This document shows positions 24,401 to 35,218 of a DNA stretch of 64,000 nt, one piece after another. Below the pieces are notes generated by a model. It ran no database searches, had not been told where the DNA came from, and was given only the letters and a program-made list of their open reading frames with translations. Every line of letters begins with the position of its first letter. Positions within the stretch are counted from its first letter, which is position 1. The stretch lies in contig NC_089314.1 of the NCBI RefSeq assembly GCF_036669915.1, positions 4,845,120 to 4,909,119 on the forward strand, given 5' to 3'. Both the position numbers and the translations under genes were made by a program. The stretch comes from Pocillopora verrucosa (Eukaryota > Cnidaria > Anthozoa > Scleractinia > Pocilloporidae).

Positions 24401-27400
24401 TGACTAAGTCATTGTGTTTTGAGTAAGATGCTCGACTCTCACTCCCCCCCCACTCCCCTCAGGATCATTAATGGGTACCAGGAGAGTGTTGGGGAAGCTA
24501 CACTGTATTTAGGGAATTACAGGAAAAGGGGAGCATTAGCAGAAGCTCAGCTCCCAGCCTGGGAGGAGTAGCAATACACTGAATTGCTTCATGCTGCAGA
24601 AATCAGAATCCAGCAGTAATGAGTCATCAGATTCATCAAGAGCTTCTGTAATTTGTTTTTCAGATGGTTTGTTATGGGTCCAGGCAGATCAGGCACTGGT
24701 ATTCACATAGATCCTCTGGGAACAAGTGCATGGAACAGTCTTGTATCAGGACATAAACGCTGGGCACTGTTCCCAACAAATGTTCCCAGGGATCTTTTAA
24801 AAGTCACTAGTGCAGAGGGTGGAGATCAAAGAGATGAGGCCGTCACATGGTTCACCAAAATTTTTCCCAAGACTCAACTTCCCTCCTGGCCTGAGGAGTA
24901 TAAACCAGTAAGAATACCACACACATTCTCATTTTCAGGAGATGATTTCTTTTAAAATTTAATTGTTCTTGTTAGCCCTTTAACTTCCAGAAGTGATTAA
25001 CATGAAACTTCTCCCAATAATATCCATACATTATTCAGCAAACAGGTAATGAGAATATTCAAACTTATCAGGTAGAAGCTGCTATCTTGATCCACCACCA
25101 AGCTCTCATAACTAATTTACAAGGAAATGAGTATCAGCTAAAAGGGAGAATTAACAATCAGATCTTAAAAGTCGAAGGGTGAAAATCTAGTTGTTTAGAT
25201 TTTAAATTCAGTTTCTGTAACCACATGCCCCTTGTGGAAATCAGCTTCATTGACAGGGCAAGCATGTTTTTTAAATAATGTGTTACTTACATAAGTTTTT
25301 TCTTCAACAGTAAGAAAGCTTATGATTACCTGCATACATTATTTTTCCCCTTTTAAGCTCGAGATCCTTCACTGCCCAGGAGAAACTGTGTTCATTCCAG
25401 GTGGATGGTGGCATGTAGTGATAAACTTGGACACAACAATTGCTGTCACGCAGAATTTTTGTTCACCTGTCAATTTTAACATTGTTTGGCACAAAACAGT
25501 CAGGTATTGCTTGTTTTGTGTAATTCTTATTGTAAAAATATACTCATAAATAGACCTTAATCAACCTTAATTTTATTAGCTTGTAAAGGTTAAAGGTAGT
25601 TTTGTCTTTTGTTGGGTAAGACTGTGAATTCTCGAATGGCAGCTCGAGTGGGAAATTTCTTTTACATTGGTGCTCTTCCTTGGCAGCCCAGTAGATTGCA
25701 CCAAAGGGTTCTGTGGTTGTTTGACAAATCTATTTCCTAGTCTTTTCTAAACTGAAAGTTTACTAAATGGAGTAATAATGTGCTGTGTGAAAAGGATGGC
25801 TACTTATAGTAATTTCTTGTTGGATGTGTTTTCTCTTTTTTTTTCTGCATAATGTATCAACCCAAAAACTAGATGTTTCCCACAATCTAATAACTACTTT
25901 CTTAAGTCTGATAAGAATTGAAATATTTTCCTGATTTCTGTCTGGATAAATCTGGATATTCAAAGTACTAGAAACCTCAAACCTCTATCAATATGACCAG
26001 ACAAAATGTTGAGGTTGAAAGTGTCTCAAAGCTTCCTCTTGCATGTGTTCTTATCGCCATTGAACCTATGTATGCTGTGGTTTGCAATTTTTCATGTTTT
26101 TTGCTATAAAGTTGATGATGTTGTGAGTAAAATTTGGTTATGATCATCAAATAATTTTTTTTTGTATTTTCCGTTTTTCAGAGGAAGGCCTAAACTCTCC
26201 AAAAAATGGTACAAGAGGTTAAAGGTATGTTGAATTTTAAGCTTTTTACTGGGTTTAAAGTTATCTACACAGGGTTGTCATTCAAAACTTCTTAGGTTGT
26301 CATACAACTGTTCAAAGAACTTGGCTTAGTCTAGTTCTCTCGGTTTTAGAGATCGCACCTCATCTCTCTCTTTTTTCTTTTTCGTTAAAACTTCTCATAA
26401 GAATGTTAGCTGTGTTGTTTTAGAAATCCTCCCTCGCCACCTGCCATCAGTTGCTTTTTAAAATCCTCTCTTTCCTTTTATTTTACGTTCTTGTGCCTTT
26501 TGCTCGCACTCGACTCGCGCCAAATTCGTGATCCTCACTCGGCTGAGAGGAAACGGAAGATGAATCCTTCGGTGATCTGCTTGGGAACCTTCTTCTGGAG
26601 AAGGGTGTTTTGAGGGGTGTTTAGACAGATCCGCCCCCCTCCCCCCCCCCACCCCCTCCCCCTCCCAGGGTACTAATATGATTCATTGTATTTTTATATA
26701 GAAAGAAAGACCGGAGATAGCAGAGATAGCAGACGGTGTGCATATTGATGAACCCACTGGTGTCCAGTCCGACTCGTCCTCGTCGGCCTCTTCCTCCTCG
26801 TCGTCTTCGTCGTCATCGTCCTCTAGTGATTCATCAGAGTCTGAGACAACAGATTCAGAAGAAGACAGGTGTCGGGAGAAACAGAAGCACAGCCCGTCAC
26901 ACGGTGACAAACGGAGAAGAAAGCGGTGAGTAATGAATTATAAGAGCCGTGGGTGTCCCAGTGGTCAGCGCGCTCAACTCCCGGTCGAGAGGTCTGAGTT
27001 CAAGCCTCGTCAAAATTCATTTTGTGAGACCTTGAACCATTCTTCTTGGAGGAAAATTGCCTAGTGAATAACTTGGAAGTCGAACTAAATGCGGATTTCC
27101 TTCAGCGCGAAGTCATTTCTTCTCGAATTTAGTTAGCTCTTCTGTTGTGTTCTGTTTGTTTTTGCCCATGCCAGGCTCTCGATTTGTGGATGTGGAGCAA
27201 AAAAGCGGGGCGAGCAAGACGAAAACGAGACTGTCACCCTTTATAAGTACCCCGCTGTTTTTTGTTTACCTCTTTTTTGCTTGTCAGAACTGACCAAGAT
27301 TCTGTCCCAGGCTAGCGTCTACCTTGTGTATGTTTTGCATGAGACCTGAATTTGCAAAGAATTTTGAGAAAAATGTTGAACGATAACGGACCCTACAATT

Positions 27401-27547
27401 ATGCAACGACCTTTTGCTCCGCGTTTTCAATTCGTGTGCCTGAGATTTTAAAATATTGATCTCATTTTTTGTAGGCCGAAGCAGAATTCTCCACCTTCAT
27501 CAAGGGAAGAAAATTTAGGCCCAGGCTCCCCAAAACGTGGTAGATGA
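21437..27547 (+). CDS. JMJD6: JMJD6-like 2-oxoglutarate/Fe(II) oxygenase (nine exons)
   Basis: Exons 21437-21491, 21893-22101, 22692-22844, 23583-23683, 24664-24907, 25358-25503, 26182-26224, 26702-26925 and 27475-27547 join in frame to give 415 residues (human 403). The short first exon begins [18 protein letters not shown], a basic start like the vertebrate one. The JmjC core carries HID at residues 187-189 ([10 protein letters not shown]) and the third iron ligand His273 (GGWWHVV). The 2-oxoglutarate contacts Asn197 and Lys204 are also present, with the same numbering as human. A poly-Ser tract (about residues 339-360) and a basic C-terminus follow, as in vertebrate JMJD6, where they guide nuclear and speckle location. 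Family knowledge: nuclear lysyl-5-hydroxylase acting on splicing factors, with disputed arginine demethylase activity. All catalytic residues are intact. An AATAAA lies at 28190-28195. Confidence 0.95.
23120..23332 (+). repeat. MITE family C copy (CCCTAACATCAGTATG type)
   Basis: About 210 bases in JMJD6 intron 3. The start is TTAATCCTTTATACCCTAAC and the end is AGGAGTCAAAGGGTTAAC; these are complementary ends of the TTAACCCTTTRACTCC class. The interior matches 63817-64000 in the same orientation and 50092-50274 in reverse. Confidence 0.65.
24241..24379. repeat. MITE-like foldback element, copy 2 of the 1767 family
   Basis: In JMJD6 intron 4. The left end (GGGCTAAGTTGTTGTAGGAG) pairs with the reverse complement of the right end (AGCCCAAGTTGTTCACAAAG). 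Interior blocks TATCCACTGGATAAATCGCT are shared with 1767-1911. Non-coding. Confidence 0.6.
24973..25191 (+). repeat. MITE family A copy 1
   Basis: About 220 bases in JMJD6 intron 5. It starts with CCCTTTAACTTCCAGAAGTG and ends around GATCTTAAAAGTCGAAGGGT. It is similar over its full length to 30726-30927, sharing AATGAGAA..CTCAAACTTATCAGG and GGAGAATTAACAAT. Confidence 0.7.
26630..26668. repeat. C-rich tract in JMJD6 intron 7
   Basis: Runs of C broken by T or A, just upstream of the exon 8 branch and acceptor region. The minus strand could form a G-quadruplex; on the sense strand it acts as pyrimidine-rich sequence. Confidence 0.55.
26943..27015 (+). repeat. tRNA-like sequence, SINE head or tRNA pseudogene
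   Basis: In JMJD6 intron 8. It has an A-box-like TGGTCAGCGCG and a B-box-like GAGTTCAAGCC at tRNA spacing. It lacks a clean acceptor stem, so I regard it as tRNA-derived repeat rather than a working tRNA. Confidence 0.5.
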
Positions 27548-29230
27548 CCGTGCTTAAGGTGAGTGATTAAAGTGTTAAACCCGACATTCTCACAATAGCC
27601 AATCAGAAATAGGTTGATATCAGAAGGAGCCAATCAGAGGTCAAAGTAAATATTTGTAACTTATATGACAAATGATTTATTTAACTCCCTGCGTGACAGT
27701 TAGGCGTTCATTTGCATGTGTGACCACTAATGACGCTGGAGATTGCGCTACACATCAAAGCGCCATGTTGATGACCAATCGTTCACGTGGTATGAATACT
27801 GCTCTCTCGTTGGTTACCGACCTTATTGCCGCTCTACACGATTACGAGGTTTCAATCCTGGATTACCTCTGACATAGTAATCCTGGTAATAATAGCAATC
27901 CTAGTGATCCTTTTTTTTATTTTCTTTGAGAATTCAAATGGTTGAAAAGTTCAGTAATCGTTTTGGTCTTTCCCATCATCTCGTTGCATGATCTCAAATG
28001 GTGCAGTAAAGCAACAAGGCGAGAAAGGTCCCATCTTCACGAACTGTTTTTTCCTCGGTATGTACTTTCTTTCTCTAGGTTGCTCAGGATGTTCCCGGCG
28101 AAATGAGATGCTCACCCATACTGGAACGTAGAACATTTTTTTCAGAAGCTCGATGCAGCAATCGTGGACGAAAAGATTTCAAAGACGTCAATAAATTGAT
28201 TCTATAAACAGCGAACGTTATTTTCTGTCTTTTGTTTTTCGCATATGACGGGCTATCACTCTTTGACCCACTTTTCTTGAAGTTGATTTACATAGGAACA
28301 AAAAGAAAAATAATTATTTGCTGTTTCATCCTACTTGGGTGGCAGTTTTGTAGTTGTAGAATGGAAACAAGAAGGCGATGGCGCGTCAAAAGGGTTGAAT
28401 TTTAAGTCAACATTTTCCTTTCTATTCTTCTCATAGCTTCACCGCTTGTTTTTGCGGCAGGAAACAATCACAAACCACCCACCACGCATCCGTTTTGCTT
28501 TTTCATTGCCACGGTGTTTGATGTGATGTTACTTAAAAGCCCGTAAATTTGTTCCATGTGGTTTATGCTTGCTGCTGGTGAGAAATTTTCCCCATTTTGA
28601 TTCCCTTCCCCATCTCATCTCCCTTTCATCATCTAATGTGACAGAACTGCTTAAATGCTCGAGAATGATGTTTGTTCCTACTGTGTGTAGCTTTATTGCG
28701 GCGTTGATGAAATTTAGGGCTTGAAAGTTTTCAGGGTGCACTGAATTCATGCTTTCAGATTTGCAAGACAAATCTAGTCGTTAGATAATTTTTTTCGGAT
28801 TGGAGAGGTACATTTGCGGTATTCACGTTGAAAAATTAGCTTTGGCATATTCGATCACGTGATGCGTTTGGACCAATCACGAGCGAGCAAAGATATTTGA
28901 TGGATTATAAACAAAATCATTTCTTTCTCTGAAACACTGATTGACAATATCAAAGTAATTTTTTTTCGTTACTCACTTAGCTCCAGATAGTGACATGACC
29001 AAACAAGTCAGGATAACTTCTTTTATTTATTCTGTTCCTTAGATTTTGCGTCTGAACGTTTTTGAAAGAGAGCGTGGATATCGATAATCACCGCTGAAAA
29101 TCTGCTAAGCCTTTCTGAGTTGGTCGCGTCGTCAAAAACATGTCACGGCCGAAGCCCTTTGAATTCAAGTGACCAGAATTGCTTCTCATATCTAAAATAA
29201 ACAAGTTTAGCCAGAGACGTAGCTTACGTG

Positions 29231-29303
29231 TAGCCGCACCCTCCCCCCTAAAGTGAAACAGAGGCAAGGGAGCTCCCCCGCCACCTTTGGAGGGGAGGGT
29301 GCG
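29231..29303. repeat. Inverted repeat (hairpin) with C/G-rich arms
   Basis: The left arm GCACCCTCCCCCCTAAAG pairs with the right arm CTTTGGAGGGGAGGGTGC across a loop of about 35 bases. Likely a short foldback element. Confidence 0.6.
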
Positions 29304-29370
29304 AGTGTCGTCCATTAGATCATAAGTATGAATCAATAAAAAGGCGTGTAAATTCAACCTGTTATATAAT

Positions 29371-29510
29371 AGCGGAGCTCGCAGGGCGTAGCCCCATAAT
29401 TATACAAAATAGTAGTAACCCATCAAGCCGAAAAAATTTGGATGTACGACCGTACGACCGACCGTACAAGGTGCGACTTTTAGCATGCGAGGCCAAATAT
29501 ACCACGGGCA
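29371..29510 (+). repeat. Dispersed repeat (AGCGGAGCTCGC..GTAGCCCCATA), copy 1
   Basis: It shares AGCGGAGCTCGC, GTAGCCCCATA, AGTAGTAACCCATC, AGCCGA and GTACAAGGTGC in order with 32911-33042. It includes a short tandem of CGTACGACCGAC. Non-coding. Confidence 0.65.
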
Positions 29511-30257
29511 CTATCTTATAATCAGTCCTCTACACGGACACGGAGAAGTTGCGAATGAAAATCCATTAATATTACCACGCATTTTATCCATAGTAGGGGC
29601 TTTAGTTTTGTTGGAGAGACGTGCGGGAAAAAAAAATGTGAGCTTCGCTTTCAGGCTTGGCTAAATCTATATATTATCAGAAGCTTATAGCCCTGAAGCG
29701 ATTATTTATGTCCGTGAGCTGAGCTTTATCAGAGCGTGAGACTAGACAATCAGAATTTACTTCCTAATATGGAGTTGTTTATCTTAAATGATAACTGAGT
29801 GCGTAATAAGTGAAACTTTACCGCGGTAATAATCGGGAATAACGTCAGGAATTGCAGTTTCCAGACAGCAAAATCGACCATACTTTAGAAAACCGACCAA
29901 ACTTATGTTTGTAAACAGATACAAAAGTTATTACTGTAAGCGCTTTGCACGCTTTGCATGCTTTGCGAGTCCAATCTACGGCCAAGTTTATTGATATTCC
30001 TCAACACTTGAAGATATCCTAATATTCAAGCAACGGGTATTTTGCTCCGCAAGCGGGTCAGGGCAGAGCTAAACACCTAACTTGCAGATAACTGATGAAA
30101 TTTAACATTTTAAGACCTCTTGTATTGAGCTACTGAAACCTAGTTTGTCTAAGTGGGAACGCAACCAACATTCAACAGGTAATTAACCCATTTATTTTGT
30201 AGCTAACGTACTATGACGCAAACAAATGAATAAAGGGGCTGTGTCTTTGGAAGAGTA

Positions 30258-30434
30258 TAAGGGCCTATTTACACGGTACGACTTTGTCGCATGCGACAAG
30301 CTTACGACAGGCTTACGACACGAATTGTTTCGTGTAAATCAAACCTACAACTCGCTTACGACTCTTAAGTCATGTCGTAGGCCTGTCGTAAGCTTGTCGC
30401 ATGCGACAAAGTCGTGCCGTGTAAATAGGCCTTA
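30258..30434. repeat. Near-palindromic MITE with about 50-base terminal inverted repeats
   Basis: The left arm runs from TAAGGGCCTATTTACACGG through CGACTTTGTCGCATGCGACA to AGCTTACGACAGGC. The right arm is its reverse complement (GCCTGTCGTAAGCTTGTCGC ... AAATAGGCCTTAA) with few mismatches. The right flank carries TTAA, as at piggyBac-type insertions, but the left flank is not clean TTAA. Confidence 0.75.
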
Positions 30435-30725
30435 ACAAGGTAATTTAATGACGTAAATTGGCCACCGTTAAGAGTTTCAAAGCTGACGTTCGAGCGTTAG
30501 CCCTTCGACAGATTGAATGGAGGAATTGTGGGTTGTGTGTGTATTTTATATGCAGAAAATGGAGTTACGCTGTTGGTAGGAACTTGGTAGCGAAAAAAAC
30601 AACAATAAATTAGTTGAATTAATTGCGTTCGTTGATATCGTGGGGATTAAGTCTTGATGCCGATTTGATCGATTTTGTAGATTATGTGTTTAATTGAAGA
30701 CGACCAAAAGTTCATGTTTTTAAAA

Positions 30726-30927
30726 TTAACCCTTTAACTTAGCTTTCAGAAGTGATTAGCATGTAACCTCTCTCTGTAAAATCAATCCATTATCCAGCAA
30801 CTAGTAATGAGAACACTCAAACTTATCAGGAAGAACTAACACCAAATTCTCCTCAGTAGTTTACAAGGAAATGTCTTGCGGCTGGAGGGGAGAATTAACA
30901 ATAAGATCTTGGGAGTTTAAGGATTAA
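30726..30927 (+). repeat. MITE family A copy 2
   Basis: It begins TTAACCCTTTAACTTAGC and ends GATCTTGGGAGTTTAAGGAT, so its ends are complementary. Similar along its length to 24973-25191. Confidence 0.7.
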
Positions 30928-31239
30928 GCTAGCTGAGCTATATTTCACTTAATATTCTTATCAAGATAGAGCAGATTAGCTGACAGAACAATAAGGAAAT
31001 ATACTCAAATATGAAATTTTTATTTTGTTTTTTATTTTTTTATTTTCTTTAACAAGTCTTGAAACATCCAGTCAAGTTGTTTATCAAGATTAGATGGGAT
31101 TGTTGAGCAATTACATGTGTATTCACTTATTTTTTATTTAATTTCTTGATGTGCAATTATTTAACTCACTCTTATTATTGAATATTAGCTGAATATCAAA
31201 ATAAGTTACATTTCTTGCCAGTTTTAAACTTAACAAATG

Positions 31240-31403
31240 TTAGCGTCAACTTCTACATTTTGATTAGATCACTCTCAATTTAAACGGCAGAAATGTTTTT
31301 ATGGTCTGAACATTTGCATTCCCCAGGTTTGAAATCTCAAATGGTTTTTGGACTTTAAAGCTTTTTTAAAAATTTGTTTTAATCTTTTTTTGTTATTGTT
31401 ATC

Positions 31404-31439
<36 letters not shown>

Positions 31440-32835
31440 TGGAAACAATTTTGGTGTAAATTTTTATCATGCGTTGATCCCAGGCCCCGTGCTCTTGCAG
31501 TAGGAGAGAGACTGTGGAGTAGTAAGGATACAACTGACTTAAATGACGCTACAATGCGACCCTAGGAGCACAGGTGTCGTTATGTCAGGTACTGACAACA
31601 TTACTTTAGTGGCAAGCTCTTAAAATATTTCCTATTTCAATCTCAGAAACGCAATTTTAAAGCATTTTTCTTTTTGCTTCTTTGAAATCGGGAGACATTG
31701 ATTCAGGCCCCAACCACACCAATGCGTGTTGTTAAGTTTCCGTTTTCGTCTCAAGCCAAACAAAGCAGAATGTTTTCACCCACACGAGCGTTTTCGTTTT
31801 GCTTTCAACTGTCCATATAACTGTCCATATAACTGTCAACGGATAGGTCACGCAACAACTGTTTGGAAGTGAGAGAGAACTGAAGTCAGTACCTAGTTCA
31901 CGAGGCTGAGATAACCGTTTAGCTCCGACATGATTCACTCGACGTGGGTTGCGCGCAAAGCAAACGAGCTTGATCCTGCACGAGATACCGACTCTGAGTG
32001 AAATAATGAAGTGTGAATAAGTCTCTCTCATAACTATCTTTCAGGTTGCATATATATATATATTATTGATTACTTTTCTTTGTATATTCTTCCTTCTTTC
32101 GTAGACGTAAAATACCTGCAGAGCCTGACGTGAGGTCTCAGTATTGCAGATATGAATGGAGGGTTTAGTTAAATGGTGACTCAAAGACAAACTCTTAACC
32201 AGTTGCCACCATGATATTCTCTTGATTACCTCATATTTGTTTGAATTTCGAAGTTAGAGGGACTTAGTCCAACTTGACTATTTTTTCTTGATTTGTATAG
32301 GTACAATCCAAATTACTTTTAACGAATCTTAAATTATTACCATACTTCACTGAATAAAGGTGTGGTTTAGAAATGTAGCTTAGTGCGTTTGTGTCAAAAG
32401 CTCTTTTGAATTATATCTACCTATCTGTACTACGAAATTTTAAGGATTTCACCTACAGTCGTTACACGTGGGAAATGACTGTATCAGAGCTTCAAACAAA
32501 CCAAAAAAATTAAAAGCGAAATCCAATCGGTTCGAAGAACTATTGAAGCATTCTTGTTCTTAAATTATTTTAATCGACATTCAAAAGGCAAGTAGAAAGC
32601 CCATTTTACCATTAAAAGTAAACGCTCTTGTTCGTTGAGATGTTTGAAATGAACGCAAACTGAAGGAGTACTTACGTTCCAGTTGTAGAAATTAACGCGA
32701 ATTAGATGCTTAAATTTGTCAAATGGGAGAAACTAACGCAAATAAGACAGATACAAAGTAAAATTGGCATGTCAAATTTCGTGACTCATGAAACGATAAT
32801 TTCCTGTATTGAGGTTAGAGAAGATGATGGTTCAA
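31240..32835 (+). pseudogene. Truncated beta-hexosaminidase copy (last two exons)
   Basis: This segment is an inverted copy of 59282-60974. It retains two exons at the same spacing and with the same splice borders: 31484-31588 (starts [15 protein letters not shown]) and 32105-32168 (ends [11 protein letters not shown] then stop). In the first exon a TAG at 31563-31565 replaces the TGG (Trp) codon of the 60 kb copy, so the frame is broken. No upstream hexosaminidase exons lie to its left, where similarity ends near 31240. It is therefore a partial duplicate that cannot encode an enzyme. An AATAAA at 32353-32358 is kept here. A (TA)n tract lies at about 32051-32064. Confidence 0.85.
31410..31440. 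repeat. (TTA)n microsatellite
   Basis: About ten units of ATT in the first intron of the hexosaminidase pseudogene. The matching place in the 60 kb copy has only a short AATAATAC remnant, so it has expanded here or shrunk there. Confidence 0.85.
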
Positions 32836-32910
32836 GGATCGCTAACAAGTGTACGAGCCGTTAAGGGTTTTCTGAATTCATATTTTGACCCATCTAGATT
32901 TATCGATCGT

Positions 32911-33042
32911 AGCGGAGCTCGCGCGCTTAGCGTAGCCCCATATTATAAGAGTAGTAGTAACCCATCTAGCCGAGAAGATTTAGTTTGGTGTACAAGGTAC
33001 AAGGTGCTTCCTTTAGCATGTAAGGCCACCTGCGTTACGGGC
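32911..33042 (+). repeat. Dispersed repeat (AGCGGAGCTCGC..GTAGCCCCATA), copy 2
   Basis: Same ordered blocks as 29371-29510, in the same orientation, starting 75 bases after the end of the hexosaminidase pseudogene. Confidence 0.65.
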
Positions 33043-34825
33043 TTAAATCTAGCATTAACGTAGGTAAAAGGAAGAAGGAGAATATTTTGCACACGCGCGA
33101 TTTCGTGCGTAACTTTGAAGCCCCATACGTGTGAACTGAGTGCGCCTTACGAAACTAATTCAGACACAAAGTGATAAAGGGCGCATACCCTAATGCCGAG
33201 CCTTGAGGCAGCATACCACGAGCACCTAGTTAGGCATTACACGATGGCTTCACGTGGGCTAGTAGATGTGAAGCCGCGCAAGAAAAGAATTTATAACCCG
33301 TGTTTTTAGCGGGAAATCATACTGATTAGTTGGTAGTTGAAAACATCATCGATTCTCTGTATTTGAAATTTCTAATCAAAATACAAAGCAACAATACTCA
33401 TAGCTAAAGCGGCTATCAGCTATGTTGAATAGAAAGAAATCATTTTAATTCAAGTTTCTGGTGAAAGCGTTTAGGGTTAAAATAGGCTGAAACAGAGAGA
33501 GCAAGAAGTATTAAGGTGCTAGCGAGTCGGGAAAATGGCAAAGAGAGCGAGAAACAACGCAAAAAGCAGGTCGAAACACGCTAAGAGGAATACCAAAGCG
33601 GACATGAGAAGACTAATACAAAACGGCGAATAACTAGCGAAGAGCAACGTGAGAAGGAAAGACAAAGAGCTCCAGAAAACAGACTGAAAAGAGGTCAACA
33701 ACAAAGAGGAACCAAACTACAAGGGAGCCGAGAAAGGATAGGAAGTAAATTGGGTTTTGTTTGAGCATTCTCCCACGTTAAGGCCCAAATAAATTTAAAA
33801 ATTTCTAATTAATCGTCGTTTGAAACTGGAAGAATTAAGTGCATGTTCGAGCTGTGATCGTGTATTGAAATGGGGCCTGGTACTGTGCTCACAAGACTGG
33901 CTGATAAGCAAATGGTTAGCGTAAATAATTGTTGCTTACAGTTTTCAAATTCAATAGCAGGTTTTTTCATATTATCTGAGTGTTTAAAATTCGTGAATCC
34001 GGTTCTGTAACCCGCCTAGATATTTTCTGTTGAATTCATTGAGTTACACCCTCGGAATTTTATAAGTGATTATAAACGATAAATTCGGCACCACAAATAA
34101 GGCACTTTTACATTTATCAGTTTACAACTTATGAACCATTTCTGTACCCTGCTTAGAATTTATTTTTTGTTGAGTACTTGAACGATTAATTCGCATCTGC
34201 ACCACAGCTAATTAAAAGCAAATTTCAAACTTTTCATACGATTTTAGGACTCTCTATTATTTGACATAATTCGTTTTATGGAGTCTTGATTATTTTGTGG
34301 CCCTAGAGTGAACAGTTTAAGGCTTTTAAATATTGAGGCCGTCCCACAAAACTATATTTCTATATTTTTTTCCACCTCGCGAGAAGTTGAAACTATAATT
34401 TAACACTTGTACGTAGTTTCTAGGACGGAAGCCAGCCATATTGAATACCAAAGCATATACGGAAAGGAGAGGAAGAAACAGTTAACGGTATTCATCGACG
34501 TCTTTGACAGTGATTTTTTTTATTGATTCTTTTTTTTCTTTGTTAAGGTTTCCCCGACGCCTTACGCAAAGTCGATGGCAATCGAGAGATTACTGAATTT
34601 CCCCGTGAGTTTGATCAGGAGTAGAACCGACACATTCGTCTCTTTTCGATTATGGTGACGCCTGACACCCGTAGGCATTCATTCTAGTTCATTATTATAA
34701 TAAAGTTCGGATATAACGCGCGCTGTGATCGGTTGAAAGAGCGTGCTCTATGAGAATATAGAGCATAGAGCTGAGCTTAAGCTGTCACGCCATCTGCCAA
34801 ATTGGACTATAGACTGTGGTTTCGC

Positions 34826-34912
34826 CTGTTTCGTTTCGTTTCGTTTTGCACGTTAAGGTCGTTTCGTTTTGGTCGTTTCGCTTGTTTCATTTCGGTCATT
34901 TCGTTTTGCTGT
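34826..34912. repeat. Degenerate TTTCG/TTTTG pentamer repeat
   Basis: Repeated GTTTCGTTTCGTTT units, interrupted, on the plus strand. Simple-sequence DNA. Confidence 0.75.
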
Positions 34913-35218
34913 TATGGGCTTTTAGTACATGTCTAATTTCCTAAACAACTGTGACATGAAGAAGATCCATCCCCTCCCCCACCCCCCTCCCCCCTGTCAC
35001 TCGAAGGAACAGTGGCATTCTGTCTGGAGATCTGGGAATGAGATCTAATTAAGAGGCTTGGATACCAAAGTTGGTTCACCGTGACCTGTAACGTCACTCA
35101 TCTAGCAACTCAAAGACGTTTCACGTGTCAGGTCTTTCTTATGACATTCATGTGCATGGAACATACTTGTTCATGAGGAATATTTGACTGTTTCTGTTGC
35201 TGGTCGAACTGCTTCCCA

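Larger units (their letters stand above)
27548..31239. other. Repeat-rich intergenic region right of JMJD6
   Basis: This holds the JMJD6 3' UTR and several non-coding elements listed separately (29231-29303, 29371-29510, 30258-30434, 30726-30927). No protein-coding exon was recognised on either strand. Confidence 0.5.
32836..35218. other. Intergenic region left of the zinc transporter
   Basis: This holds the repeat at 32911 and, after it, low-complexity purine-rich sequence. A short frame at 33535-33633 reads MAKRARNNAKSRSKHAKR on the plus strand and resembles no family I know. A TTTCG-rich microsatellite lies at 34826-34912. The sequence just before 35219 is presumably the promoter of the transporter gene. 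Confidence 0.45.

Noticed and set aside
33519..33704. Hydrophobic minus-strand frame
   Set aside because: It is the reverse of purine-rich, AAG/AGA-type sequence, which always reads as Leu/Phe/Ser on the other strand.
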